Under the pieces are notes generated by a model that saw only the letters and a list, made by a program, of their open reading frames with translations, did no database searches and had not been told where the DNA came from. A program made the position numbers and the translations under genes. DNA of 64,000 nucleotides from an uncultured Prevotellaceae bacterium (lineage in GTDB: Bacteria > Bacteroidota > Bacteroidia > Bacteroidales > Bacteroidaceae): contig OMWC01000014.1 in the NCBI GenBank assembly GCA_900314655.1, positions 24,917 through 88,916 on the forward strand, read 5' to 3'. Numbering within the stretch: the first letter of the stretch is position 1; every line of letters starts with the position of its first letter. Below are positions 17,310 through 26,296 of the stretch, piece after piece.

Positions 17310-17346
17310 AGAAACCGATTTGCAGAATCGCTTTCAGAATGGGCTC

Positions 17347-19266
17347 ATGAAGGAATCTTTTTCCAGATACAAGAATCTATTACAGACTTACTGGGGCTAT
17401 GAGGATTTCCGCGGCATTCAGCGGGAAATCATTGAGAGCATCACCAGCGGGCACGACACGCTTGGCCTGATGCCCACAGGTGGCGGCAAAAGCATTACTT
17501 TCCAGATACCGGCCTTGGCTATGCACGGGGTCTGCGTGGTCGTCACTCCCCTTATTGCGCTGATGAAGGACCAGGTGGCCCATCTGCGCCATATCGGCAT
17601 TCAGGCAGCTGCCATCTACAGCAGCATGAGCCGCGAGGAGATTATCACCACCCTTGAAAACGCTGTCTTCGGCGGAGTGAAGATTCTCTATGTCTCACCC
17701 GAACGACTCGGCAGCGAACTCTTCCAGAAGAAACTCTCCCACATGCACGTCAGTTTCATCACCGTGGATGAAGCCCACTGCATTTCTCAATGGGGCTACG
17801 ACTTCCGTCCCTCCTACCTGGAAATCAGGAACTTGCGGAAACTGAAGCCTGATGCACCCGTGCTGGCCCTCACCGCCACAGCTACACCAGAGGTGATTGA
17901 AGACATTCAGGAGAAGCTGCAGAAACCTGACGCCCAAGACGGTTTCCAAGTTTTCCGCATGAGCTATGAGCGCAAGAATCTGGCCTATATCGTGAGGAGG
18001 GCTACCGACAAGGAAGCCCAGCTGCTCCATATCCTGCAGTCGGTGGCAGGATGCGCCATCGTCTATGTGCGCAGCCGCAAAAAGACGAAAGAAATAGCCA
18101 ACCTGCTGATACAGAACGGGATTACCGCCCTGAACTATAATGCCGGCCTTGATGCCGAGGTCAGGGACGAACGCCAGGAGCAATGGCAGAACGATCAGGT
18201 GCGCGTGATGGTGGCAACCAATGCCTTCGGTATGGGTATCGACAAGTCTGACGTCCGACTGGTTATCCACATGGACTGCCCCGACTCCTTGGAAGCCTAT
18301 TTCCAGGAAGCCGGACGTGCCGGACGCGACGGACAGAAGAGCTATGCCGTATTGCTCTATTATGACCATGACCGCGCAAAACTGACCAAACGCATAGGCG
18401 ACACTTTCCCCGAGAAAGACTATATATATAAGGTGTATGAGCATTTGGCCTATTTCTATCAACTGGCCGTAGGCGATGGTTATGGAATGACTAAAGACTT
18501 CGACATTGATCAATTCTGCCGTTCGTTCAAGCATTTCCCCATACAGGTGGACTCGGCCCTGAAGATTCTCTCAAGGGCAGGCTACCTGGCATACGACGAG
18601 AACAACGACAACAACGCCCGCGTGCATTTCCTGCTCAGCCGAAACGAGCTGGACCGTCTCAATGACCTGAGTGAGAACCAGGACAAGGTCATCACTTCCC
18701 TACTCCGCAACTATGGCGGGCTCTTCACCGACTATTGCTTTATCAACGAGATGCTACTGGCCCATCAGGCAGGACTCACACAGCCGCAGGTGTATATGAT
18801 TCTGAAGAATCTTTCGGACCGCCACATCCTGCATTTCATCCCTCACCGCAAGGTGCCAAGCATCACCTACATACAACGGAGAGAGGAAACGGAACATCTC
18901 GTTATTCCGCCTGCAATCTACGAAGAGCGTAAGGCGCAATACCAGAAACGCATCGAAGCCGTAATCCGCTATGCCACTGACGACACGCAATGCCGCTCAC
19001 GCCAGCTGCTCCGCTATTTCGGTGAGACTCGTAGCCATGACTGCGGACAATGCGACGTATGCCTTTCCCACATAGGCGACAAAGCTGCTGAAGACCGGCT
19101 GGCACCGGCAAAGGAGCGCATCCTCCGTCTGCTCAGCGACCATCAGATGCATCATATCACAGAAATTAATAGCATCAAACTGCCCTCCGACATCCTGGAC
19201 CAAGCCCTCGAAGACCTCGTCAACGAAGAAGAAATCCATATCAAGGACAGTTTTATCCACCTATAA
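17347..19266 (+). CDS. recQ: ATP-dependent DNA helicase RecQ
   Basis: 3'-5' helicase. About 639 aa from the ATG at 17347 (the frame extends to a TTG at 17320). Helicase motifs: LMPTGGGKSITFQIPAL (Walker A), VDEAHCISQWGYDFRPSY (DEAH box), LALTATATPEV, and GRAGRDGQKSYAVL. The zinc-binding cysteines are seen in DDTQCRSRQLLRYF and DCGQCDVCLSH, followed by an RQC winged helix. The protein ends soon after the RQC domain; an HRDC domain is not evident, as in other short Bacteroidetes RecQ proteins. It is the second gene of the recJ-recQ unit and ends before a bidirectional terminator. Confidence 0.96.
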   Translation: MKESFSRYKNLLQTYWGYEDFRGIQREIIESITSGHDTLGLMPTGGGKSITFQIPALAMHGVCVVVTPLIALMKDQVAHLRHIGIQAAAIYSSMSREEIITTLENAVFGGVKILYVSPERLGSELFQKKLSHMHVSFITVDEAHCISQWGYDFRPSYLEIRNLRKLKPDAPVLALTATATPEVIEDIQEKLQKPDAQDGFQVFRMSYERKNLAYIVRRATDKEAQLLHILQSVAGCAIVYVRSRKKTKEIANLLIQNGITALNYNAGLDAEVRDERQEQWQNDQVRVMVATNAFGMGIDKSDVRLVIHMDCPDSLEAYFQEAGRAGRDGQKSYAVLLYYDHDRAKLTKRIGDTFPEKDYIYKVYEHLAYFYQLAVGDGYGMTKDFDIDQFCRSFKHFPIQVDSALKILSRAGYLAYDENNDNNARVHFLLSRNELDRLNDLSENQDKVITSLLRNYGGLFTDYCFINEMLLAHQAGLTQPQVYMILKNLSDRHILHFIPHRKVPSITYIQRREETEHLVIPPAIYEERKAQYQKRIEAVIRYATDDTQCRSRQLLRYFGETRSHDCGQCDVCLSHIGDKAAEDRLAPAKERILRLLSDHQMHHITEINSIKLPSDILDQALEDLVNEEEIHIKDSFIHL

Positions 19267-19286
19267 CCATAAAGGATATACACAAA

Positions 19287-19330
19287 AGAGCGCCAGAAGG
19301 TCGGTTGACCCTGGCGCTCTCTTCTTCTAT
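19287..19330. terminator. Bidirectional terminator between recQ and ilvC
   Basis: AGAGCGCCAG pairs with CTGGCGCTCT over a 14-base loop (19287-19320). T-rich sequence follows on the plus strand and the A-rich side (ACACAAAAGAG) serves the minus strand. Confidence 0.8.
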
Positions 19331-19344
19331 ATAAGTAGAAAAAA

Positions 19345-20388
19345 TTAGTTGTTCTCAGGACGAAGTTTGCGGACGGTCTCACCAGCGCGCCACATTTCCT
19401 GATTGCGCATAGCTTCGAGCTCCTTCTCCAGACCGGCACGATAGTCAGCCTTAGAGTTGGCATCGATGCTGATCTGAGCCTCGTTACCGGTAAGCACAGA
19501 GTAGTAGAGCCACTCCATGACAGGCTTGATGGCATCGTGGAAACGGGGAGCCCAGTCGAGAGCACCACGCTGAGCAGTCGTAGAACAGTTGGCATACATC
19601 CAGTCCATACCCTTCTCGCCAAAGAGCGGGCCAAGGCTCTGTGTGAGTTCCTCAACGGTCTCATTGAAAGCCTCCGAGGGAGAATGGCCGTGCTCACGAA
19701 GCACCTCATACTGTGCGAGCAGCAAGCCCTGGATGGCACCCATCAGCGAACCACGCTCACCAGTCAGGTCGCTGGTAGCCTCACGCTGGAAGGTAGTCTT
19801 GAACAAATAGCCGGCACCGATACCGATACCGAAAGCAATCGTGCGCTCCTCGGCCTTGCCGGTAGCATCCTGATAGACAGCGTATGAGCAGTTCAGGCCG
19901 CGGCCCTCGCAGAACATCGTACGGAGAGAGGTGCCAGAACCCTTAGGAGCCACCATGATTACATCAACATCAGCGGGAGGAATCACACCCGTGCGATCGC
20001 TCCAGTTGATGGCAAAGCCATGAGAATAATAGAGAGCCTTACCGGGAGTAAGGTATTTCTTGATGGTGGGCCACACCTGGATCTGTCCAGCATCAGAAAG
20101 CAGCATACATACGATGGTGCCCTTCTCGGCAGCCTCTTCGATAGAGAAGAGAGTCTTACCCGGTACCCATCCGTCAGCCACAGCCTTGTCGTAGGTCTTG
20201 CCAGGGCGCTGTCCAACGATTACATTGAAGCCATTGTCACGCAGGTTGCATGCCTGACCAGGTCCCTGAATACCGTAACCGATCACGGCGATGGTCTCAT
20301 TCTTTAATACTTCACGTGCTTTCTCGAGAGAGAACTCTTTGCTCGTGACTACGGTTTCCATTACGCCACCAAAATTCATTTCTGCCAT
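19345..20388 (-). CDS. ilvC: Ketol-acid reductoisomerase
   Basis: NADPH- and Mg-dependent isomerisation/reduction of acetolactate in valine, leucine and isoleucine synthesis. The start at 20388 (MAEMNFGGVMETVV) gives 347 aa, the usual length of the Bacteroidales enzyme; an in-frame ATG 42 bp upstream would add an isoleucine-rich leader. Motifs: IAVIGYGIQGPGQACNLRDN (nucleotide binding), MVAPKGSGTSLR, and the metal ligands in SDLTGERGSLMG and EAFNETVEELTQ. The C-terminal region matches the class I-like Bacteroidetes form. In many Bacteroidales ilvC sits with ilvD, ilvB, ilvN and an acyl-ACP thioesterase; here only the thioesterase gene is next to it. It has its own promoter at 20520-20527. Confidence 0.96.
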   Translation of the reverse strand: MAEMNFGGVMETVVTSKEFSLEKAREVLKNETIAVIGYGIQGPGQACNLRDNGFNVIVGQRPGKTYDKAVADGWVPGKTLFSIEEAAEKGTIVCMLLSDAGQIQVWPTIKKYLTPGKALYYSHGFAINWSDRTGVIPPADVDVIMVAPKGSGTSLRTMFCEGRGLNCSYAVYQDATGKAEERTIAFGIGIGAGYLFKTTFQREATSDLTGERGSLMGAIQGLLLAQYEVLREHGHSPSEAFNETVEELTQSLGPLFGEKGMDWMYANCSTTAQRGALDWAPRFHDAIKPVMEWLYYSVLTGNEAQISIDANSKADYRAGLEKELEAMRNQEMWRAGETVRKLRPENN

Positions 20389-20527
20389 AATAAAAATGGA
20401 ATTAATTGTTATACTTTCCTCTTGAACCATGCCCGCCCTAACCCGAGAGCAGTCGTCTTGTTGATTTCTTCACGCCCTACCCGAGGGCACGAACCAGAGG
20501 CTAAATTTTAAATCGGCTGCAAAGTTA
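20389..20527 (-). promoter_or_regulatory. ilvC promoter and 126-nt structured leader
   Basis: The -7 box TAACTTTG lies at 20527-20520 on the minus strand. The predicted leader contains GCCCTCGGGTAGGGC (a 5-bp stem) and a second, similar phrase CTCGGGTTAGGGC, then an in-frame ATG followed by SITINSIFI, four of nine residues isoleucine. Attenuation-like control is possible, but there is no stop codon separating this peptide from ilvC. Confidence 0.4.
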
Positions 20528-20576
20528 ACCATTTTAATTAAGAATTAAAAGGAAACTTGCCTAATATCTGACACTC

Positions 20577-21341
20577 TTATACAAATTTAACTCTGCTTCG
20601 GCAGGTTTCCACCTCTTCGGAGCCGTCGGACGCCGACTTCATGATGCGAATCTTGAAAGCGAGTGCGTCATCAGCATCCTGCTCCTGATAGAAACGCAGA
20701 CGGTCGCCCTGATGGGCCTCAGCCACGTAAGCTATGTCGAAGCGCTTGAGCGGATGCTCCTTGTACCATGCTATGGGGAAGAGGTCGAGCACATGCTCGA
20801 TATATTTCACCGAGTTGATATGGCCGTTGATATCCACATCATTATAATAGGTGTCGATGGTGCGTACCAATTCTGCCTTGTCGTCCATCTGCACACGAGT
20901 GAGCTTCGACATGGGGTTCTCCTTATCTTTCTCCACCCAGTTCACGATGGCACCATTGTCAATATCGAAAATGTTAGTAGGCTGCCGACTCTCGGTATCT
21001 ATCATGGCCCAGATGCTCCGGCCATAGCCATACACCCGATTCCCGTCTTCGCTCACCACGCGGAAGTTACGCTGGGTGAAATAGCGCATGGCACTCTCCA
21101 CCCACGTCTCGACATAGAATTTCTCGTATTGGCATGGCATCTCGTCCATCTCGATAGCCAGACGCGAGAGCACCCAGGTCTTTTTGATGGAGTTCAGGAA
21201 ATCCATGCCGAAACCACGGTCGCGACTATGAAAGTCGGCGGCGTTAAGCATGTGATTGCCCAAGTGTCCCATAAAGATATGATGGCTGAAGTCGCAATGA
21301 AAAGGCTCTGCCATCTCCAAATATCGTCCTACTTTATCCAT
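20577..21341 (-). CDS. Acyl-ACP thioesterase (FatA/FatB-like)
   Basis: Releases fatty acids from acyl carrier protein. The 254-aa double hot-dog protein has the catalytic region NDVDINGHINSVKYIEHVLD, in which the asparagine and histidine of NGHIN are the expected active-site residues, and an N-terminal hot-dog with MLNAADFHSRDRGFGMDFL. It lies 21 bp after the DUF5686 gene and about 50 bp before the ilvC promoter. In many Bacteroidales this gene is embedded in the branched-chain amino acid operon, which may link branched-chain fatty acid supply to amino acid synthesis; here only ilvC remains beside it. Confidence 0.9.
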   Translation of the reverse strand: MDKVGRYLEMAEPFHCDFSHHIFMGHLGNHMLNAADFHSRDRGFGMDFLNSIKKTWVLSRLAIEMDEMPCQYEKFYVETWVESAMRYFTQRNFRVVSEDGNRVYGYGRSIWAMIDTESRQPTNIFDIDNGAIVNWVEKDKENPMSKLTRVQMDDKAELVRTIDTYYNDVDINGHINSVKYIEHVLDLFPIAWYKEHPLKRFDIAYVAEAHQGDRLRFYQEQDADDALAFKIRIMKSASDGSEEVETCRSRVKFV

Positions 21342-21362
21342 TGTTTTCTTACTATAAAATAA

Positions 21363-23903
21363 TCAGAATGTGAAATTAAAGAAGAAGCGTATGCCATGCT
21401 TCTTGGCCGTGGGCAGACTGGTATAGTTCACGCGGTGTACATATTCCACGCGGAGCACCTTGAAGATGTTGTGGATGCCCACCGCCCATTCTATATAAGG
21501 TTTCTTATAATCGAGGGCGTACGATTCGTCGGGAAGATAGCGGCTGTTCTTATCGGTCAGCGTTCCCCACATCATCTTATAGCCCACATACTCACGAAGC
21601 TTCAGCTTGCGAAGCAGCGGCACACGGTTGAACAATTTTCCCTTCATATCCCAAGCCATCTGGAACGAAGCGTAGCGATCGCTGAGGAACTCCATATTGT
21701 TCACCATATTGAAGGTGCCCGGAGCAGAGATGAAGGAGAGGTTGGCCTCCGGCATGATAAGCAGCACGAAAGGCACCTGGTTCCATTGGATGCCGGCGCG
21801 GAGGTTGAGTTCCATCTTACCCCATGAGTTGAGCCACAAACGATAGTAGGCCGTAGCCTCGGTGTAATTATAATTATATTCGCCGCCCAAGAAGCCCTTC
21901 ATTCCCACGGTGTGACTGAGAATAAAGATGGGGGCATCCTGATTGACCTTCACGCGACGCTGCTTGGTGTTCATGTATTTCTCACCTGGAGCATAGCGCA
22001 GCTTGGCCATAAACTCCGTGGTACGGAATTTTGTGATGGCAGGGTAAGGAGTGGCAGCTTCAGCCGGATTCATCCTTGAGAAATCATAGCCTAAAGCCTT
22101 CATATTACCGGCAGCCTCGTTCTCCTCCGTTTTCAGCGAAGTGGTGAAGGCGAAATTGTAGTCGGTCTCGTATTCGAACTGGAGGGTCTGACGGTTATAG
22201 AACATCATCTTATCGACCGTAGTCCAGTGGAAAGAGGTGAACACATTATCCTTGTCGGTAATCAGGAACTTATCCGAGGGACTCATCACGTCGTAGGTGC
22301 TCTCCAGCGTAAGGCTGCGACGGGGGAACTCATCGAAGGTATAGTTCTTGCGGTTGAAAGAATATACAAACGTTCCCTTGTAATAGTTCTTCTTACTGCT
22401 CCATCCGCGTGCATAATAGCCTTTGAAGAAAAGATGAGGATTCAGGTTGCCCGTGGTCTGTGCAGAAATACGGGTGCGCCATCCGTCGATGAAGTTGCGG
22501 GTTACCAACGTATTGATAGGTCCGATGTCCACCTTCGAGGGATGTTTCTCCGTGCCAGTCTCCACAAAGTTCTCCACGGCGACCTTGAAGAAAGTGAGCA
22601 CAGCCTTATACCAGGGCTTTTCCTTCATGCTCTGCAGGAAGGTGTCCATACGTTTTTCGCTTCGGGTGAGTTCCACGGAACGGTATTTGTCCCAGAAAGC
22701 ATCTTTCTGCATGGCAGCATCGGGTTCCACACGCAAGGGAGCCTTTCCGCGGAACAGCTTCTTCTCAATGGGCTCAAAGGAGTAGTCGGTCTTTCGCGTT
22801 GTACGGATGGCAATAGCCTTCCGGAGCCGTTCCATCAGGGAGAGTTCCACGATCATGTCGTCGGTGGTGAGCACCCATTCGCCATTATCGAGCTGCGAAT
22901 ACTCCTGCTCTACCCAAAGATTCTCCACGAAGTTCACGTCAGAACTCTTGGGGAGCGTCATCTCGCATCTCTTCACGTGGAGAGTGGTGTCCTTGAGCAC
23001 ATAGAGGTCACCGCGGAAGCCCAGGTCCTGCTGGTTGTTGGGGATGAACGAAAGATGATAGCAGGAATCACGGCCTACCTTCAAGGTATCGACGATATAA
23101 AAACGGTAGAAGGCAATGGCATCCTTACCGATAGGCGACGTGAAATAATGGCGCAGCAGACGCACCTGGTCATCATAGATATCCACATCGGTGAAAGCAT
23201 CCTGCATCACCACATTGAGCATCTCGCCAGTCTGGATCAGACGGTTCACGCCCGTTCCCTTCTGTCCGATGATGATATCCTTCTCGGTGTGGGGTGACTT
23301 GCGGTAGATTTTCCTCGTCACCGTCTCGTCAATACTGATGGGGAGTATCAGCTTGTTGTTGTAACGGCAGGGCTCCACCTGATTGACAAACCATGGATTC
23401 TTCTTTCCGAACTCGCTGGTAAGGTCAGAGGGCTGAATGTCGTTGGCGGCCAGCGTGATCTTCTGGTAGTTGTGATATTCGTAATAGGGATGGTTGCCCA
23501 GGTCGGTACGTTTCTTGGCGGCAATGACACGCCGCATCAGCTCCACGGCAGGATTATCCTTGCGGCGATAGCGATGGCGCTTGCTTTTCACGGTGACACC
23601 TTCCAGCTCATGGGCATCGGGCTTCAGACGGATCACCACATTCGAAGGGAAATTGCCATTCACTTCTATGGTTCGGTTTTTATAGCCTACAGCCGAGAAG
23701 GTAATCCTCCACCCTTCGTGGCGTTCAATCGTAAAGCGCCCGGCATGGTTGGAAGCCATTGAGATTTTATGGCCACGATAACGGAGGGCGGCAAAGGGAA
23801 TACTGTCGCCCGTCAGGTCATCTATGATTTGCCCGGTAATATTCTGAGCCTGAGCACAGACGGCCAATAAAGCCATCAAAAGAGAAACGAAAAATCTTCT
23901 CAT
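21363..23903 (-). CDS. Outer-membrane DUF5686 protein with carboxypeptidase-regulatory-like domain
   Basis: An 846-aa exported protein: signal peptide MRRFFVSLLMALLAVCAQAQ, then an Ig-like carboxypeptidase-regulatory-like domain (ITGQIIDDLTGDSIPFAALR...FSAVGYKN, about 20-110), then a large DUF5686 region that looks like a beta-barrel with alternating aromatic strands and a C-terminal phenylalanine (RFFFNFTF). These proteins are common outer-membrane components of Bacteroidetes; substrate unknown. The start codon abuts the stop of the upstream HAD gene with no gap, so it is probably transcribed with the headgroup-type cluster. It is larger than that cluster's enzymes and may not share their function. 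Confidence 0.88.
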   Translation of the reverse strand: MRRFFVSLLMALLAVCAQAQNITGQIIDDLTGDSIPFAALRYRGHKISMASNHAGRFTIERHEGWRITFSAVGYKNRTIEVNGNFPSNVVIRLKPDAHELEGVTVKSKRHRYRRKDNPAVELMRRVIAAKKRTDLGNHPYYEYHNYQKITLAANDIQPSDLTSEFGKKNPWFVNQVEPCRYNNKLILPISIDETVTRKIYRKSPHTEKDIIIGQKGTGVNRLIQTGEMLNVVMQDAFTDVDIYDDQVRLLRHYFTSPIGKDAIAFYRFYIVDTLKVGRDSCYHLSFIPNNQQDLGFRGDLYVLKDTTLHVKRCEMTLPKSSDVNFVENLWVEQEYSQLDNGEWVLTTDDMIVELSLMERLRKAIAIRTTRKTDYSFEPIEKKLFRGKAPLRVEPDAAMQKDAFWDKYRSVELTRSEKRMDTFLQSMKEKPWYKAVLTFFKVAVENFVETGTEKHPSKVDIGPINTLVTRNFIDGWRTRISAQTTGNLNPHLFFKGYYARGWSSKKNYYKGTFVYSFNRKNYTFDEFPRRSLTLESTYDVMSPSDKFLITDKDNVFTSFHWTTVDKMMFYNRQTLQFEYETDYNFAFTTSLKTEENEAAGNMKALGYDFSRMNPAEAATPYPAITKFRTTEFMAKLRYAPGEKYMNTKQRRVKVNQDAPIFILSHTVGMKGFLGGEYNYNYTEATAYYRLWLNSWGKMELNLRAGIQWNQVPFVLLIMPEANLSFISAPGTFNMVNNMEFLSDRYASFQMAWDMKGKLFNRVPLLRKLKLREYVGYKMMWGTLTDKNSRYLPDESYALDYKKPYIEWAVGIHNIFKVLRVEYVHRVNYTSLPTAKKHGIRFFFNFTF

Positions 23904-24626
23904 CTAAATACTGGTTAAATCAGAAATATCGTTAATAATATGATCTGCTTCGCCTGTATAAGCAGAGGGGTCATCCGTAGCCTCACTATCCCATGGCTCG
24001 CCTTTCAGCCAAATGGTCTGGCAGCCTAACTGACGAGCAGGACGGATGTCGTTTTTCAGGCTGTCACCAACGACCACGACCTCTGAAGCGGCCTCTATCC
24101 CGCCAAACGTCTGCAAAGCCAACTCAAAGATGCGGCTATCGGGCTTACGGATACCCACCGCCGCACTCTCCACCACTTCCTGGAAGAGTCCATCGAGCTG
24201 GAACTCCTTCAGCACCTCAGTAAGATTGCCATAGAAGTTGCTGCAAAGCACCACGGGATACCGTGGCGCCAGTTTCTGCAGCACCTCACGGCCGCAGGCC
24301 ACGCGCTCACTGACCCTGCTGTAGAGATCATCGAGCACAGCGGCATGAAGGCGCTCCATCTCAAGCGGCGCACTATACCAATAGCCTTGCGTGACGAGCC
24401 ATTCCATCTCAATGCGCAATTTCTTGTCGAGCGTCTGGCGGAAAGTATCCGTAGGCAGGATGATAGGATTCCTGCCCAGTTGCCGTTCGGCATGGACATA
24501 GGCTTCGCGGAATTCATCCCAACTGACGGGAACATGCTGACGCTCGTATGCATGCCAGATAAACTTACCCCAGTGGCAGCCATTGGTGTCGATTGTGCCG
24601 CCGAAATCGAATATATAGCCTTTCAT
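23904..24626 (-). CDS. HAD-superfamily hydrolase with atypical motif I
   Basis: A 240-aa Rossmann-like HAD protein. Motif I reads IFDFGGTIDTNG: the nucleophile Asp7 is present, but the usual second aspartate two residues on is a glycine. Motif II is VVLCSNFYGN, motif III is RKPDSRIFELAL and motif IV is VVVGDSLKNDIRPARQLG with the acidic pair. A helical cap (about 20-110) follows motif I. Loss of the general-acid Asp may slow phosphatase turnover or change chemistry. It is last in a run of four genes (nucleotidyltransferase, ATP-grasp, CDP-alcohol phosphotransferase, HAD), where a phosphatase step would fit after formation of a phosphorylated headgroup. Confidence 0.88.
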   Translation of the reverse strand: MKGYIFDFGGTIDTNGCHWGKFIWHAYERQHVPVSWDEFREAYVHAERQLGRNPIILPTDTFRQTLDKKLRIEMEWLVTQGYWYSAPLEMERLHAAVLDDLYSRVSERVACGREVLQKLAPRYPVVLCSNFYGNLTEVLKEFQLDGLFQEVVESAAVGIRKPDSRIFELALQTFGGIEAASEVVVVGDSLKNDIRPARQLGCQTIWLKGEPWDSEATDDPSAYTGEADHIINDISDLTSI

Positions 24627-24640
24627 GCTTATTCAGATGA

Positions 24641-25585
24641 TTAATTGTTTTCCATTTTTGCCAGGAGCCTTTTGCAAAGACGCTCATGGCTATGATGCAT
24701 ATAAATATATAAGGATGTCAGAACCACGATTTCAAAGAGCATGAACACCCACGGGCAATTGAGCAGCGCCGTCACGTAAAGCGCAATGGCACGACTGTTG
24801 AACGTGAGCAGGTTTGTATAGGCCATCAACGGACGGCTGCCCTCCAGCATTTCTTTCTGAATGGCGGGAATGCGCGAATCTCCCTGCTTCTTCAGCTCAT
24901 TATACTTGGCAAAGAAACGTTGGAAGTTAGGCGTGCGCTTCTCCTGATTGTGGCAATAATTGCCGTAGAGCGTATGGAACAGACGGTCAAACCATTTCTC
25001 ATTCGGCAGATTCTTCACGATTTCGCGTTGCGCAGCACTATTGTCCAGTTCGCTCCCATCCTTTCCGAACAGGAAGAACAGATGAATCTGCCGGTAATAG
25101 TCAGACAAAGAAGCCTGCGGCGAATGGCATAACAGACCGGAAATAGCCGCCAGCACCCAGATGAGAAATCCCCATTGATAGTTGGTGAAGGGAATCGTCT
25201 GCCCCTGCATACGCAAGCACAAGGCCGCATAGATGGCCACAAACCATACATCGCCCGACACGCCGTCGAGCGCACGTCCCAACAGCGACTTCTGATTCGT
25301 GAGGCGAGCCAGCTGTCCGTCGGTGGAATCCCCGAAATTAGCCAGCATCAGCAGGAGCACGCCTGCAATATTATGCAGGAGATCCGTATAGCTGAACATC
25401 ACGCCGGCAGCCACGCCGAAGAAGATGCTCAGGATGGTTATCGTATTGGGCTTGATACCCAGTTTGGCTGAGAGCAGCGCAAAGCACAAGCCGATAGGAC
25501 GGTTGAAATGGACGTCGAGCCATTCTTCTGTATCTTCCGACTTCAGGGAAGCCTGAAGAAGCTGGTTGAATTTTTCTTTATTCAT
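24641..25585 (-). CDS. CDP-alcohol phosphatidyltransferase family protein
   Basis: A 314-aa integral membrane protein. The family signature is seen as GDSTDGQLARLTNQKSLLGR and then ALDGVSGDVWFV: Asp, Asp-Gly and Ala-Arg, then Gly and two further acidic residues. The last two aspartates are four residues apart rather than the usual three. Several hydrophobic helices follow, and a long soluble insertion (about 160-235) contains NEKWFDRLFHTLYGNYCHNQ. Such enzymes transfer a phospho-alcohol from a CDP-activated donor to an acceptor in membrane lipid or inositol-phosphate synthesis. The neighbouring nucleotidyltransferase gene could make the CDP donor. The substrate is not evident. It overlaps the upstream ATP-grasp-like gene by 4 bp. 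Confidence 0.88.
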   Translation of the reverse strand: MNKEKFNQLLQASLKSEDTEEWLDVHFNRPIGLCFALLSAKLGIKPNTITILSIFFGVAAGVMFSYTDLLHNIAGVLLLMLANFGDSTDGQLARLTNQKSLLGRALDGVSGDVWFVAIYAALCLRMQGQTIPFTNYQWGFLIWVLAAISGLLCHSPQASLSDYYRQIHLFFLFGKDGSELDNSAAQREIVKNLPNEKWFDRLFHTLYGNYCHNQEKRTPNFQRFFAKYNELKKQGDSRIPAIQKEMLEGSRPLMAYTNLLTFNSRAIALYVTALLNCPWVFMLFEIVVLTSLYIYMHHSHERLCKRLLAKMENN

Positions 25586-26292
25586 ATTAATCTACTTATT
25601 GCAGCGGCAGCCTCTTCCCGACATGCGGAGAAACTGGGCCAGTCGTTAAAATCAATCAAAGCGATGGTGCCGTCATCGCGCACCACGGCATCACCTCCAT
25701 ATACCTGAATACCCACCAAGCGGGCCAGACGCGAGGCTGCTTCAGCCACCTGCGCATAGCCTTGAGGATAGAAGAAGCGGTCAGTCACGCCATAGAACTT
25801 CACGGTCGTTCCCTCCACGTGAGCCGTCAGCAGCGGGTTTTCCACCTGTTGCTTGAAGGCAAGCATTTCATCCTCATTGGCAGCAAACCGCACGTCATGG
25901 CCACGGTCAGCCTTGATCCATCCCCTACCCCTTTCATAATAGGGAGCGGCTGGAATGTGATTGCTGCGCATCATGCCGTCGATAGCCCTGCGGCTGTTGC
26001 AGATCTCAATACTGCGGGGATCATTGATCACCATCACACCCTCGGCCTGCGCCTGTTGCAAGACGGCAAGCGCTTTCTCCGAACGGGCCATCGAGAAGAT
26101 AATTCCCACACGCTCACCGAGCTTCCAACGCTTGTCATGCAGGAGCTCTTCCTTCACATAACTCACATTGGCCCCGCGCTCAGCCAGCAGCTTTCCTACG
26201 GCCTGCAGCACAGCCAGGTCTTTCTCCACGGCATTCGGGGAGAAGCACTCGGCACGCTGCACCATCAATATCTGCGGAAGAATAAGAGGCAT
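25582..26292 (-). CDS. ATP-grasp-like protein of the headgroup cluster
   Basis: A 236-aa protein. The order of elements resembles ATP-grasp enzymes: an N-terminal Rossmann-like part (VGIIFSMARSEKALAVL, GVMVINDPRSIEICNSR), a middle lobe (IPAAPYYERGRGWIKADRG, LLTAHVEGTTVKFYGV) and a C-terminal metal/ATP site (GGDAVVRDDGTIALIDFNDW with the D-x-N pattern). These features are typical but short for the family, which usually exceeds 280 aa. It lies between the nucleotidyltransferase and CDP-alcohol phosphotransferase genes with gaps of 4 bp and an overlap of 4 bp, so it should act in the same pathway, perhaps ligating an amino or carboxyl group. Substrate unknown. Confidence 0.7.
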   Translation of the reverse strand: MPLILPQILMVQRAECFSPNAVEKDLAVLQAVGKLLAERGANVSYVKEELLHDKRWKLGERVGIIFSMARSEKALAVLQQAQAEGVMVINDPRSIEICNSRRAIDGMMRSNHIPAAPYYERGRGWIKADRGHDVRFAANEDEMLAFKQQVENPLLTAHVEGTTVKFYGVTDRFFYPQGYAQVAEAASRLARLVGIQVYGGDAVVRDDGTIALIDFNDWPSFSACREEAAAAISRLI

Positions 26293-26296
26293 AGGC

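Noticed and set aside
20389..20430. N-terminal extension of IlvC
   Set aside because: The family length and the conserved start MAxxNFGG favour the ATG at 20388; the extension is discussed only as part of the leader.
22227..23297. 356-aa open frame on the plus strand
   Set aside because: Antisense shadow within the DUF5686 gene.
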